Origin: Bacteroidales bacterium
GTDB lineage: Bacteria; Bacteroidota; Bacteroidia; Bacteroidales; UBA7960
DNA: 53,264 nt
Reading direction: 5' to 3'
NCBI GenBank assembly: GCA_007131245.1
Contig: SLQX01000018.1
Location: forward strand, 1 to 53,264
The position numbers were made by a program, and so were the translations under genes. Below are positions 10,325-19,009 of the stretch, one piece after another (the first letter of the stretch is position 1; each line of letters starts with the position of its first letter). Below the pieces are notes generated by a model, which saw only the letters and a list, made by a program, of their open reading frames with translations, did no database searches and was not told the DNA's origin.

Positions 10325-11647
10325 TTAATTGTTCTTTGGTCCGGGTGCCAAGTCATTATATTTATAATTACTTACAAATAACTCAACAGGAGCTTCATCT
10401 GCATTTTTGTCCAAAACATAAAACTGTGCTGATGTGGTATGATGCCCGAACAGGGTACCGTCTTCGACCAAAGCCAACTGTAAATATCCTCCGGCTGTCC
10501 CCAGCTGGTGATATCTTTCCCCCTCTTCTGCATTCAGGTCATACTTAAAAAAGTAGCCCGGCCCATTGGTGGTGCTGCCATAAATAACGTTGTCTTCCGG
10601 ATCATAAGCCAGATCGCCAAACATGAGGTTGGTATTGGTAAAACCACTATCAAACGGTGCATCCAGCCCACCAGCAATAAGCCCATCAGCATCAAATGTA
10701 ACAGCATACAAGTTACTGGTATTATTTTCAATATACCAATAACTTTCATCAGCAAACACAGCACCATAAGAAATACCATTAATAGTACCGGCGTGGGTAT
10801 TATCTCCACTGCTTCGATCAAAAAAATACAACTCGTTACCCATGGCATAATACAAACGGTCATTTGCTTCGTCATAGGCAAGTCCATTGGGCTGGTATAC
10901 ATTACCTGTTTGTGGGACCTCAAAAATCAATGTCTCTGCCTGATTAGCCATATTTATTTCATAAAGAGCCCGTGTACCGGTCTCCCCTACAGTCGTAGCA
11001 CCAAATATGATAACCGGTTCAGGAGTTGGGTCCGGAATTTCGAAAATCGTACAACAGAAATACATAGCCCAGTTTCCTCTTTCCCTGAACCGTTCACCTT
11101 CTCCCCAGGCGGTTTCAGTTTCCCCATTATGGTCCGAATTATTTCTAACCACAGCGTGGGCCCCTATACAAAACTCATCACCCACTTCAGCACCATCAGG
11201 GCCAATATCAGCTAACGGAATAGTGATTGTCCACATACCATTAATCATGTCTCCATCATCAAAATGATATGGAAACTGACCGGGTGCAGGATTTCCAGAC
11301 CGGTTTTGCCATTTGTTGTCCAACCACTCTCCTTCTCCCACAGGATCTGTGGATAATGCCAGGTGTACGTCCACTATTTCCCAATCCAAATCAGTAATCA
11401 TATAGGCTACCGTAAGGTATTCGCTGTCATGAGTTACTGTTACTTCACCAACTTCCAAATGTTGCCCGGCCATAAGAGGTGTACTACAAAAAATATCACC
11501 CGTTGGCTCTGCTACACGAAGGGCAAAAGGAACAGTCTCACCCTTTTCGGTGCTCTTTTCCACACCAAAATCATCTTTTTCGCAGGCAGCAAAGCCAATT
11601 ACTGCTGCAAAAATGACCCAAATCCATAAATACTGAGCTTTTTTCAT
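10325..11647 (-). CDS. putative outer-membrane lipoprotein with propeller-like C-terminal half
   Basis: 440 residues. MKKAQYLWIWVIFAAVIGFAAC ends in a lipobox (FAAC), and the next residues EKDDF are acidic, fitting a surface or outer-membrane lipoprotein. Residues of about 45-200 (YLTVAYMITDLDWEIVDVHL ... GDEFCIGAHAVVRN) look like a beta-sandwich with several Cys. Residues 215-440 hold propeller-like blades (NGLAYDEANDRLYYAMGN, FGDLAYDPEDNVIYGS) of the SMP-30/DUF4394 kind. No catalytic residues are obvious. Function unknown. It is a single gene facing the M14 peptidase. Confidence 0.85.
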   Translation of the reverse strand: MKKAQYLWIWVIFAAVIGFAACEKDDFGVEKSTEKGETVPFALRVAEPTGDIFCSTPLMAGQHLEVGEVTVTHDSEYLTVAYMITDLDWEIVDVHLALSTDPVGEGEWLDNKWQNRSGNPAPGQFPYHFDDGDMINGMWTITIPLADIGPDGAEVGDEFCIGAHAVVRNNSDHNGETETAWGEGERFRERGNWAMYFCCTIFEIPDPTPEPVIIFGATTVGETGTRALYEINMANQAETLIFEVPQTGNVYQPNGLAYDEANDRLYYAMGNELYFFDRSSGDNTHAGTINGISYGAVFADESYWYIENNTSNLYAVTFDADGLIAGGLDAPFDSGFTNTNLMFGDLAYDPEDNVIYGSTTNGPGYFFKYDLNAEEGERYHQLGTAGGYLQLALVEDGTLFGHHTTSAQFYVLDKNADEAPVELFVSNYKYNDLAPGPKNN

Positions 11648-12040
11648 CGTTTTTTGTTTAAGTTAATAAATCACCCTAAGGGGACACTCCCCATTAAAAT
11701 CAACCAAAAGATGCCCTGTTTTGCGCCATTAAATTACATTTTTCCCTCCTGTTAAACAACTGTGAAATACACCTGTTTTTCTACGTAACACATTCGTAAA
11801 ACACACAAATCAACCCATATTTCGGATAAGTGTTTTTACCAATAAATTTATACGTGTACAGGTAAGGAAATCGTCACAAATGAAGAAAACAGGCGAAACC
11901 AGAACCAGGCAATTCAGTTTCTCCTCAGCTGAAGAAATCATCCTCCTCAACAGCTAAAAAAAGCACATTAAGCCCAAAACAATTCACTCCAACACACCAC
12001 AACAGGAAAAGTAGTTTGCCAAAAAGTCACCTCCCGCTCC
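11648..12040. other. intergenic, about 390 bp, no gene seen
   Basis: It lies between the end of uvrC and the start of the lipoprotein gene, both minus. On the minus strand TAATTTAA near 11735 with GTTG about 20 bp upstream is a weak promoter candidate for the lipoprotein. I find no clear terminator for uvrC. Confidence 0.4.
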
Positions 12041-13858
12041 CTACTTTTTCAAATCACCAAAATACCCCTTCAAGATTTCGGCCCGGGCCATGCCAACCTC
12101 CAGGGCAAGCTCTTCCATGCTTGCCTCTTTAATGCCCTGCACCGACTTGAATTTCTTCAAAAGGCGAATACCCGTCTTCTCACCAATACCTTTGATATCC
12201 ATCAGTTCCGATTTCAGGCTCCCCTTTTGCCTGCGCTTACGGTGGTGGGTTATGCCAAAACGGTGAGCTTCGTCACGCAAATGCTGAATAATTTTAAGCG
12301 TTTCCGATTTTTTATCAATAAAAACCGGTATGCTGTCTCCAGGGAAGTATATTTCTTCAAGGCGTTTGGCAATGCCTATGATAGCAATTTTCGAGCGCAA
12401 GCCAAGCTTGTCCAGGGCGGAGACTCCTGCACTCAGCTGCCCTTTCCCTCCATCCACAACTACCAGTTGGGGGAGTGGCAGTTTCTCATCCAACAGACGC
12501 TTATAGCGCCGATGCACCACCTCTTCCATGGAGGCAAAATCATCGGGTCCCTCCACAGTGCGGATGTTGTAAAGCCTGTACTCCCTGTTGGATGGGCGGG
12601 CATCCCTGAACACCACCATTGCTGCCACCGGATAGCTCCCCTGGGTGTTACTGTTATCAAAGCACTCAATATGCTCAGGAAGCTGCTTCAAACCCAGGTC
12701 TTTTTGCATCTTTTCCAGGATGCGTAAAGTATGCCGGCGCGGGTCTACCAGCTCTTTTTGTTTACGTTTTTCCAAACGGTAATATTTGGCATTGCGTTGC
12801 GACAGCTCCAGCAATTTCTTTTTGTCACCCCGCTGGGGCACCGTATAGCGTACATCGGGCAGTTGCATTTCAGGCTCAAGGGGCACAATCATTTCACGGG
12901 CATTGCTTTCAAAGCGCTGACGAATATCGGTAATGGCCATCTCAAGCAAATGACTGTCTTCCTCTTCCAGGCGCTTTTTCAACTCTACCGTATGCGACTG
13001 CACAATGGCTCCGTTCACAACCTTCAGAAAATTAACATATCCAAAATCCTCATCCGACACCACCGAAAAAACATCCACATTGTTCACCGCAGCATTTACC
13101 ACCATCGATTTTGCCTGATACTTCTCCAGCAATTCGAGCTTCTCTTTCACAACCTGCGCCTTCTCAAAAGAAAACTCCCGGGCATAGGTCGCCATCAACC
13201 CCTTGAGCTGCTGCATCACCGTATTTAGATTTCCTTTTAGAATTTCTGCAATTTGCTCAATGGTTTCAAGGTAATCCGCTTCACTTTGTAGCCCTTCGCA
13301 GGGTCCCAGGCAGTTGCCAAGGTGGTACTCCAAACACACTTTAAATTTCCCGGCGGCAATGTTTTCTTCATTAAGGTTGAGCCGGCAAGTACGATACTGA
13401 AACAGCTGACGTACCAAATCAAGCAAGGTATTCATCATCTTCACCGATGCATAGGGGCCAAAATAGCGACTCCCATCCCGAACTACCTTGCGCGTGGAAA
13501 AAATACGGGGAAAAGGCTCACGGGTGATACAAATCCAGGGAAAAGTCTTGTCATCTTTGAGCATCACATTATAACGCGGCTGATACTTCTTGATAAGGTT
13601 GTTTTCCAGCAATAGTGCATCAACCTCTGTATCCACCACCACATGCCTGATATGGGCTATGCGCTTCACCATAACCATGATTTTCCCCGGTTGTGAGCTG
13701 TCGCGGTTAAAGTAAGATGTAACCCGTTTGCGAAGGTTGATAGCCTTGCCAATGTAAATTATTTTTTCCTCTTCATTCAGAAACTGGTACACCCCCGGTT
13801 TGTCGGGTAAGCTTCTAAGTTGAAGTTTCAGTTTTTCAGGGTTTTTGGCAAGAGACAT
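12041..13858 (-). CDS. uvrC: excinuclease ABC subunit C (UvrC)
   Basis: 605 residues, the usual length. UvrC makes both incisions in nucleotide excision repair once UvrAB has marked a lesion. The N-terminal GIY-YIG nuclease (residues about 14-92) shows PGVYQFL and KIIYIGKAINLRKRV. A Cys-bearing segment (CLEYHLGNCLGPCEG) is followed by the UVR motif near 205-240. The RNase H-like 5' nuclease domain includes IECFDNSNTQG and VVVDGGKGQLSAG, and C-terminal helix-hairpin-helix motifs appear in MDIKGIGEKTGIRLLKKF. A TATTTTTG -7 box sits upstream at 13929-13936. The next upstream gene, an aminotransferase, is 98 bp away and also minus, so read-through is possible. Confidence 0.98.
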   Translation of the reverse strand: MSLAKNPEKLKLQLRSLPDKPGVYQFLNEEEKIIYIGKAINLRKRVTSYFNRDSSQPGKIMVMVKRIAHIRHVVVDTEVDALLLENNLIKKYQPRYNVMLKDDKTFPWICITREPFPRIFSTRKVVRDGSRYFGPYASVKMMNTLLDLVRQLFQYRTCRLNLNEENIAAGKFKVCLEYHLGNCLGPCEGLQSEADYLETIEQIAEILKGNLNTVMQQLKGLMATYAREFSFEKAQVVKEKLELLEKYQAKSMVVNAAVNNVDVFSVVSDEDFGYVNFLKVVNGAIVQSHTVELKKRLEEEDSHLLEMAITDIRQRFESNAREMIVPLEPEMQLPDVRYTVPQRGDKKKLLELSQRNAKYYRLEKRKQKELVDPRRHTLRILEKMQKDLGLKQLPEHIECFDNSNTQGSYPVAAMVVFRDARPSNREYRLYNIRTVEGPDDFASMEEVVHRRYKRLLDEKLPLPQLVVVDGGKGQLSAGVSALDKLGLRSKIAIIGIAKRLEEIYFPGDSIPVFIDKKSETLKIIQHLRDEAHRFGITHHRKRRQKGSLKSELMDIKGIGEKTGIRLLKKFKSVQGIKEASMEELALEVGMARAEILKGYFGDLKK

Positions 13859-13928
13859 ACAAACAGGTATTTCAACCCGAAGACCGCAGCTTTACCGCAT
13901 CAGCCACCGGGGATTGATAAGAAGCGTA

Positions 13929-13936
13929 CAAAAATA
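13929..13936 (-). promoter_or_regulatory. candidate -7 box for uvrC
   Basis: The minus strand reads TATTTTTG, matching TAnnTTTG, about 70 bp before the uvrC start. A TTTG lies only 13 bp upstream, shorter than the usual 19, so the -33 element is uncertain. Confidence 0.4.
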
Positions 13937-13956
13937 AGGGTTTTAGCCTCAAACAC

Positions 13957-15279
13957 CTAGTCCACCGGATGGTGTTCATGGAACTTCTTCAGCCTGTATT
14001 CCAGGTCTGGGAACTGTTCGCGTCCCACCAAAGACACACACGCCCTCAGCCCTTCCGAACGCTCACTGCCTGTAATAGCCAGCGATATGGCGCTGATACC
14101 GTAATACACAAATTTTTCTATCAGCTCCACACCCGTCATTCCTGGATACGAAATGGTAAAAAAGAATCCATCGGCCAACGGCTTATCCTCATCCCTGTCA
14201 TACACTATTTTAAAGCCATTGTCCGTAAACATCTTCTTCATGATTTTCGCTTTTTCACCATACTCCTTCACCGGCTCCCAAAAATTAAACGCACCCTCAT
14301 TGGCCGCTTTCAACATGGCCAACAGCGCATACTGGGCCGCATGTGCGGTGCCCGAACTCAGCGCATAAACCGTCCCGAAAACCATGGCCCGGCCAAATAA
14401 ATCAGAATTATAATAGCGGCACAAATCTTCTGCCCGGGTCTCAAACAGCTTGTCCGATATCACCATCATACCTATTCGCTGTCCGGCATAACTAAACAAC
14501 TTGGAGCTGCTAATAAACAAAATATAGTTGTCCGTATACTGGGTCACCGATGGCTGGTAGGGCGGCTGCCCAGGCTTTGAATAGTCCTGCCGGAAGTCCA
14601 TGCCAAAATAAGCCAGATCTTCCATCACCACAACATTGTATTTATTAGCCAACTCTCCAATAATTTTCAACTCCGTGTCTGTAAAACAAATCCACGACGG
14701 ATTGTTCGGGTTAGAGTAAAGCAACCCCGCCACATTTCCTTTTTTCAGATGCTCCTCCAGTTTCTCACGCAGCTTTTCTCCACGGTAGTTATAAATATCA
14801 AAAGCATCAAAAGGGATACCCTGCACCTTGCATTGCTGCTTATGCACCGGAAAACCTGGATCAAGAAACAAAATGGTATCCTTTTGTTTGTTCATGCGCA
14901 CAAGCGTGGTGAATGCAGCAAAGCTACCCTGCATACTTCCCACGGTGGGCAGGCAGCTTTTGGGCGACACATCGGTATTCATAAACTGCTTCACAAAACG
15001 CGAAATCTCTTGCTTTAGCGGTTTTATACCGTCTATGTCGGGGTAGATGGCTGCCACCCCTTCCCGCAAGGCTTCAATCTCAGCCTCTACGCCAATTTCC
15101 GAAGGCGGCAACCCGGGTATCCCCATCTCCATACGCACATAACGCTGTCCGGTACCTTCCTCAATATTATCCACCAGGCGTTTTATCTCCCGGATGGATG
15201 CTGTGCCAACCTCCTTAAGGTTCATCAATTCAATTTGCTTTTGTACTTCATTGAAATCTATGGGTGTGTCTTTACGCAT
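13957..15279 (-). CDS. PLP-dependent aminotransferase, class I/II
   Basis: 440 residues, fold type I. Recognisable parts are the cofactor-binding turn TVGSMQGSFAAF, the YSNPNNPSW segment with the Asn that contacts PLP, MEDLAYFGMD with the PLP-pyridine Asp, the Schiff-base Lys in SSSKLFSYAGQR (near 260), and a C-terminal Arg region (RACVSL). It transfers an amino group between an amino acid and a 2-oxoacid in the cytoplasm; the substrate cannot be read from sequence. The 40-residue N-terminal extension before the fold is somewhat longer than in AspC-like enzymes. It lies upstream of uvrC with no obvious functional link. Confidence 0.92.
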   Translation of the reverse strand: MRKDTPIDFNEVQKQIELMNLKEVGTASIREIKRLVDNIEEGTGQRYVRMEMGIPGLPPSEIGVEAEIEALREGVAAIYPDIDGIKPLKQEISRFVKQFMNTDVSPKSCLPTVGSMQGSFAAFTTLVRMNKQKDTILFLDPGFPVHKQQCKVQGIPFDAFDIYNYRGEKLREKLEEHLKKGNVAGLLYSNPNNPSWICFTDTELKIIGELANKYNVVVMEDLAYFGMDFRQDYSKPGQPPYQPSVTQYTDNYILFISSSKLFSYAGQRIGMMVISDKLFETRAEDLCRYYNSDLFGRAMVFGTVYALSSGTAHAAQYALLAMLKAANEGAFNFWEPVKEYGEKAKIMKKMFTDNGFKIVYDRDEDKPLADGFFFTISYPGMTGVELIEKFVYYGISAISLAITGSERSEGLRACVSLVGREQFPDLEYRLKKFHEHHPVD

Positions 15280-15750
15280 ATCTAAAAAAGTTTAATTGTT
15301 TTGATATAAAAAAAAGGGTGCAATCTGCCGCTATTCCCCGGCAGCAAACCGGGCGCAAAATAGTAAATCTTTATTGATAAAAAAAATAAACCATTGGCAA
15401 TATTTTATCCATAATATGGCCGCCCGGGCGGGTGTTCCGCTGCAAGTCCTCAGCGCAGTGGCAATGGCTGTTGGGGGCTGCGGGGGCTCTCTTCGGTCGC
15501 CTCCTCGCTCCCCCCATCCATAGCCACTGCACTTGCGGGCTTTACGCTACACCCCCTGGCGCAAAGCAAAAAATCCTGCTCCCCAAAATCAATTTCAACC
15601 TATCACAGCACCCTCAACTCTTTTCTTAAAAAAAACTAAACTCCCTCTATTTAATCTTCATAAACCCAGAAAATATTCACATTCCTTATATCTTTACCCG
15701 GTTATAAAACAATTAATACACCATCAATATTTCTCAAAAAATTCAACATC
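15280..15750. other. divergent intergenic region, about 470 bp, with GC-rich fold-back
   Basis: AT-rich flanks surround a GC-rich block at 15418-15566, described separately. TATCTTTA near 15690 is a weak plus-strand -7 candidate for the following S9 peptidase. Confidence 0.6.
15418..15566. repeat. GC-rich imperfect fold-back element, about 150 bp
   Basis: The left arm GGGTGTTCCGCTGCAAGT ... GCAGTGGCAATGGCTG matches, in the same order, the reverse complement of the right arm (GGGTGT ... CCGCAAGTGCAGTGGCTATGG). The tip pairs G-runs with C-runs (TTGGGGG against CCCCCC) around TCTCTTCGGTC. Most of the block is G or C, in sharp contrast to its AT-rich flanks. It resembles dispersed non-coding GC-rich repeats that I recall from Bacteroidota genomes, but copies cannot be checked in this window. 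No ORF inside it is believable. Confidence 0.7.
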
Positions 15751-18165
15751 ATGCAAAAACACATTCTCACCCTTATTATGGTAGTGCTGTTTTCCAGCAC
15801 AGGCTTTACACAGGAAACATCCACATACCAGCTACCACCCCAGGAAATCATCGACCTGGTGGATGCTCCCGGCACACCCCGCATCTCTATTGCAAACGAC
15901 CACAGTGCCATTGCTTTTATTGAAAACCCCGGTCTGCCAACCCTGGAAGACCTGGCCAGGGAAGAACTAAGGCTGGGCGGGCTGCGCATCGACCCACTCA
16001 CCAATGGCCGCAGCCGAACTTCCTATGGAACCGGCATAACACTCACTGATATTGATGGCCAAAACGAAAGAGTTGTCACCGGTCTGCCCGAAACCCCCCG
16101 TATCAACAACCTGCGCTGGGCTCCCGACAGTCGTCACATCGCTTTTACCCACACCACAGCCAACAGCATCGAACTTTGGGTTCTCAACGTTCAGAACGCC
16201 ACAGCCCACAAACTATCTCAACAACCTGTCAGCGAAGTAATGGGCAGCCCATTCTCCTGGCTTTCAGATAGCAAAACCATCATCTTCAAAGCCATTCCCG
16301 AAGACCGGGGCCAAATGCCTGTTAAACCCCTTGTAGCCGAAGGACCCGTAATACAGGAAAGCGCCGGACGCAAAGCAGCCGTTAGAACATACCAGGACAT
16401 GATTCGCGACCCTTATGACGAGCAACTTTTTGAATATTATGCCAAAAGCCAGCTGGTAGAAACCGATTTACAGGGCAATCAAAACAATATTGGTGAGCCC
16501 GCAGTCATTTGGTATTTCAGCGTTTCACCCGATGCACAATACATCCTGGTCAATCAAATCCAAAAACCCTTCTCCTATATCGTACCTTTCACCCGCTTCC
16601 CCCAAACCCTTGAAGTGCTCAACCGACAGGGAGAAAGAGTACACCTGGTGGCAGAAGTACCTGTTTCTGATGACCTTCCCCAGGGATTTGGGGCTACACG
16701 CGAAGGGCCTCGCAGTGTTACCTGGCGCAACGACTCCCCGTCCACTCTTTACTGGGTTGAAGCCCTTGACGGAGGCGACCCGGACAATGAAGTGGATTAC
16801 CGCGATCAGCTTTTCTTCCTGGAAGCTCCTTTCAATGCAGACCCTGTAGAAAGTGTAAAGCTGGAACTGCGCTATGGCGGTATTACCTGGGGTAAAGACG
16901 ATTTTGCACTGGTGAGAGAGAACTGGCGCAGAACCCGGCAAACCATCACCAGCAGCTTCAACCCCAACCAGTCACAGGCCGAAAAATCGGTTATTTTCGA
17001 CCGATCTACAGAAGATCGCTACAATGATCCCGGCCGTTTCCAAACCACTACAAACGAACAAGGACAGTCTGTCCTTCTCACCGACCGCAGGGGCCGCACC
17101 CTTTACCTGTTTGGCCAGGGGGCTTCTCCTGAAGGCAACCGCCCTTTTGTGGATGAATATGATATGCGAACGGGAGAAACAACCAGACTTTGGCGTTCCG
17201 AAGCTCCCTATTATGAATATGCCGTAGCAATGATCGACACCCGCAGACCCCGCGTTATCACACGACGCGAATCAAGGGAGATGCCACCCAACTACTTTAT
17301 TCGCGACCTGCGCCGTGATCGTATTTCACAAATCACCAACCTGCCCGACCCCTTTGCTCCTCTGAGCCAGCTGCAGTCTGAAGTGGTACATTATGAACGC
17401 GAAGATGGCATCCCCCTTGATGGCAGACTCTACCTACCCCCGGGATTCGACAGCGAAGAAGATGACCCCCTACCCACCATACTCTGGGCCTATCCCCGGG
17501 AATTTAAAAGCGCTGATGCAGCCGGACAGGTCAGTGGCTCACCCTACACATACACACGCGTTGGACCCACCTCACCTGTAATGTTGGCCACACAAGGATA
17601 TGCCGTTCTCAACAATGCCAGTTTCCCCATCGTGGGCGAAGATGACAAAGAGCCTAACGATACTTTCGTAGAGCAGTTAGTGGCCAACGCAGAAGCAGCC
17701 ATCAACAAGCTTGTAGAAATGGGGGTAACAGACCCACACAGAGTTGGCGTTTCGGGCCATTCCTACGGAGCCTTTATGACGGCCAACCTACTGGCCCACT
17801 CCGATTTGTTTGCAGCAGGCGTGGCACGCAGTGGAGCCTTCAACAGGAGCCTGACCCCCTTTGGATTCCAGTTTGAAGAACGAACCTACTGGGATGACCC
17901 CGAAATTTATCACCGCATGTCGCCATTCTCTTACGCTGATATTATCGACACACCACTGCTCATCATCCACGGTGCCGACGACAACAACTCGGGAACCTAT
18001 CCCATGCAAAGTGAAAGACTCTATGATGCTCTGCGTGGGCACGGTGCTACCGCACGCCTGGTAATGATGCCCCACGAAGGACATGGATACCGGGCCCGCG
18101 AATCTGCCCTTCACATGCACTGGGAATGGATCAACTGGTTTGACAAATACGTAAAAAACAAATAA
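15751..18165 (+). CDS. S9 peptidase, glutamyl endopeptidase-like (S9D)
   Basis: 804 residues with signal peptide MQKHILTLIMVVLFSSTGFTQ. It starts with QLPPQEIIDLVDAPGTP, typical of the group containing plant chloroplast glutamyl endopeptidase. An N-terminal propeller (about 50-540) precedes the hydrolase domain. Triad: Ser 671 in GHSYGAFM, Asp 743/744 in HGADDNNSGT, His 778 in HEGHGY; the tail HWEWINWFDKYV is also typical. By family it cleaves peptides after Glu or nearby residues, probably in the periplasm. It is a different subfamily from the S9 peptidase at the window start. A strong terminator follows at 18185. Confidence 0.93.
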   Translation: MQKHILTLIMVVLFSSTGFTQETSTYQLPPQEIIDLVDAPGTPRISIANDHSAIAFIENPGLPTLEDLAREELRLGGLRIDPLTNGRSRTSYGTGITLTDIDGQNERVVTGLPETPRINNLRWAPDSRHIAFTHTTANSIELWVLNVQNATAHKLSQQPVSEVMGSPFSWLSDSKTIIFKAIPEDRGQMPVKPLVAEGPVIQESAGRKAAVRTYQDMIRDPYDEQLFEYYAKSQLVETDLQGNQNNIGEPAVIWYFSVSPDAQYILVNQIQKPFSYIVPFTRFPQTLEVLNRQGERVHLVAEVPVSDDLPQGFGATREGPRSVTWRNDSPSTLYWVEALDGGDPDNEVDYRDQLFFLEAPFNADPVESVKLELRYGGITWGKDDFALVRENWRRTRQTITSSFNPNQSQAEKSVIFDRSTEDRYNDPGRFQTTTNEQGQSVLLTDRRGRTLYLFGQGASPEGNRPFVDEYDMRTGETTRLWRSEAPYYEYAVAMIDTRRPRVITRRESREMPPNYFIRDLRRDRISQITNLPDPFAPLSQLQSEVVHYEREDGIPLDGRLYLPPGFDSEEDDPLPTILWAYPREFKSADAAGQVSGSPYTYTRVGPTSPVMLATQGYAVLNNASFPIVGEDDKEPNDTFVEQLVANAEAAINKLVEMGVTDPHRVGVSGHSYGAFMTANLLAHSDLFAAGVARSGAFNRSLTPFGFQFEERTYWDDPEIYHRMSPFSYADIIDTPLLIIHGADDNNSGTYPMQSERLYDALRGHGATARLVMMPHEGHGYRARESALHMHWEWINWFDKYVKNK

Positions 18166-18184
18166 AACAAGAAGGTAATTATCC

Positions 18185-18217
18185 AAGAGACGCGCCAAAT
18201 AGCGCGTCTCTTATTTT
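18185..18217 (+). terminator. Rho-independent terminator after the S9D peptidase
   Basis: Perfect 11-bp stem AAGAGACGCGC (18185-18195) and GCGCGTCTCTT (18202-18212) with loop CAAATA, then ATTTT. It ends 7 bp before the sfsA start, so sfsA probably relies on read-through or a promoter within the hairpin region. Confidence 0.9.
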
Positions 18218-18223
18218 AAACAC

Positions 18224-18916
18224 ATGCTCTATCCCCAAAAACTCATACATGGACATCTTATAAGGAGATATAAAAGATTTCTTACAGATGTTGAGCTTGA
18301 CAATGGTGAAGTTGTCACCGCCCATTGCACTAACTCAGGAAGCATGAAAAGTTGCCTGGAAGAAGGGGCAGAAGTCTATCTTTCTCCCGTCAGTGATCCC
18401 AAACGCAAAACACGTTTCACCTGGGAGATGATAAAAATTAATGGCAGCTGGGTAGGTATTAATACATCAATACCCAACCGTTTGGCTTTTGAGCTCATGC
18501 AAAAAAATATCATCCCCGGCCTGGAAGGGTACACGGAAATCAAACGCGAAGTAAAACACAACGACAGCCGGTTGGATATTTACGCCACAAAACCCGGTGA
18601 AAGATGCTTCGTGGAAGTAAAAAATGTTACCCTGAAAGAGGGTGACATGGCCCTCTTTCCTGATGCCAAAACCCTGCGCGGCCAAAAACACCTGAAAACC
18701 CTCATGGAGCTCAGGGATGAAAACGTGCGGGCAGTCATGCTATACATCATCCAGCGCATGGATATTCATGCCTTTGCCCCGGCTGCAAATATCGACCCCA
18801 AATATTCGCAACTTCTAAAAGAAGCTTATGAGAAAGGGGTGGAAATCATCCCAGTCCAGGTAAAGGTGAGCCCCCGGGAAGTGACATTTCAAAAAATATT
18901 GCCACTGGCCCTGTAG
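18224..18916 (+). CDS. sfsA: SfsA family DNA/RNA nuclease
   Basis: 230 residues, the family's normal length. SfsA was first named for stimulating maltose fermentation in E. coli and is annotated as a sugar-fermentation stimulation protein with nucleic-acid binding and a restriction-endonuclease-like fold. Visible hallmarks are the N-terminal RRYKRFLTDVELDNGE, HCTNSGSMKSCLEEGAEV, the PD-(D/E)XK-like HNDSRLDIYA ... CFVEVKNVTL core, and the FPDAKTLRGQKHLKTL segment. It starts at ATG 18224, just after the terminator hairpin. It is cytoplasmic. Family is sure; physiological role is not settled. Confidence 0.96.
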   Translation: MLYPQKLIHGHLIRRYKRFLTDVELDNGEVVTAHCTNSGSMKSCLEEGAEVYLSPVSDPKRKTRFTWEMIKINGSWVGINTSIPNRLAFELMQKNIIPGLEGYTEIKREVKHNDSRLDIYATKPGERCFVEVKNVTLKEGDMALFPDAKTLRGQKHLKTLMELRDENVRAVMLYIIQRMDIHAFAPAANIDPKYSQLLKEAYEKGVEIIPVQVKVSPREVTFQKILPLAL

Positions 18917-19009
18917 AGCTCACCGCTAAACAGCTAGCACAAAAGTGTGTGCGCTTTTCAACCTGAAGAATAGTCTGTTGAGGGCTCCTCCCCTCAAAAA
19001 GGGATCCTG

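Noticed and set aside
10508-11215. 235-residue plus-strand ORF
   Set aside because: It is antisense to the lipoprotein gene, which has a proper lipobox and propeller repeats; the ORF has no leader or domain.
15432-15629. ORF inside the GC-rich fold-back; also the idea that the block is an integron attC site
   Set aside because: The ORF follows from high GC content. The ends do not show the RYYYAAC/GTRRRRY core pair of attC sites and no integrase is present.
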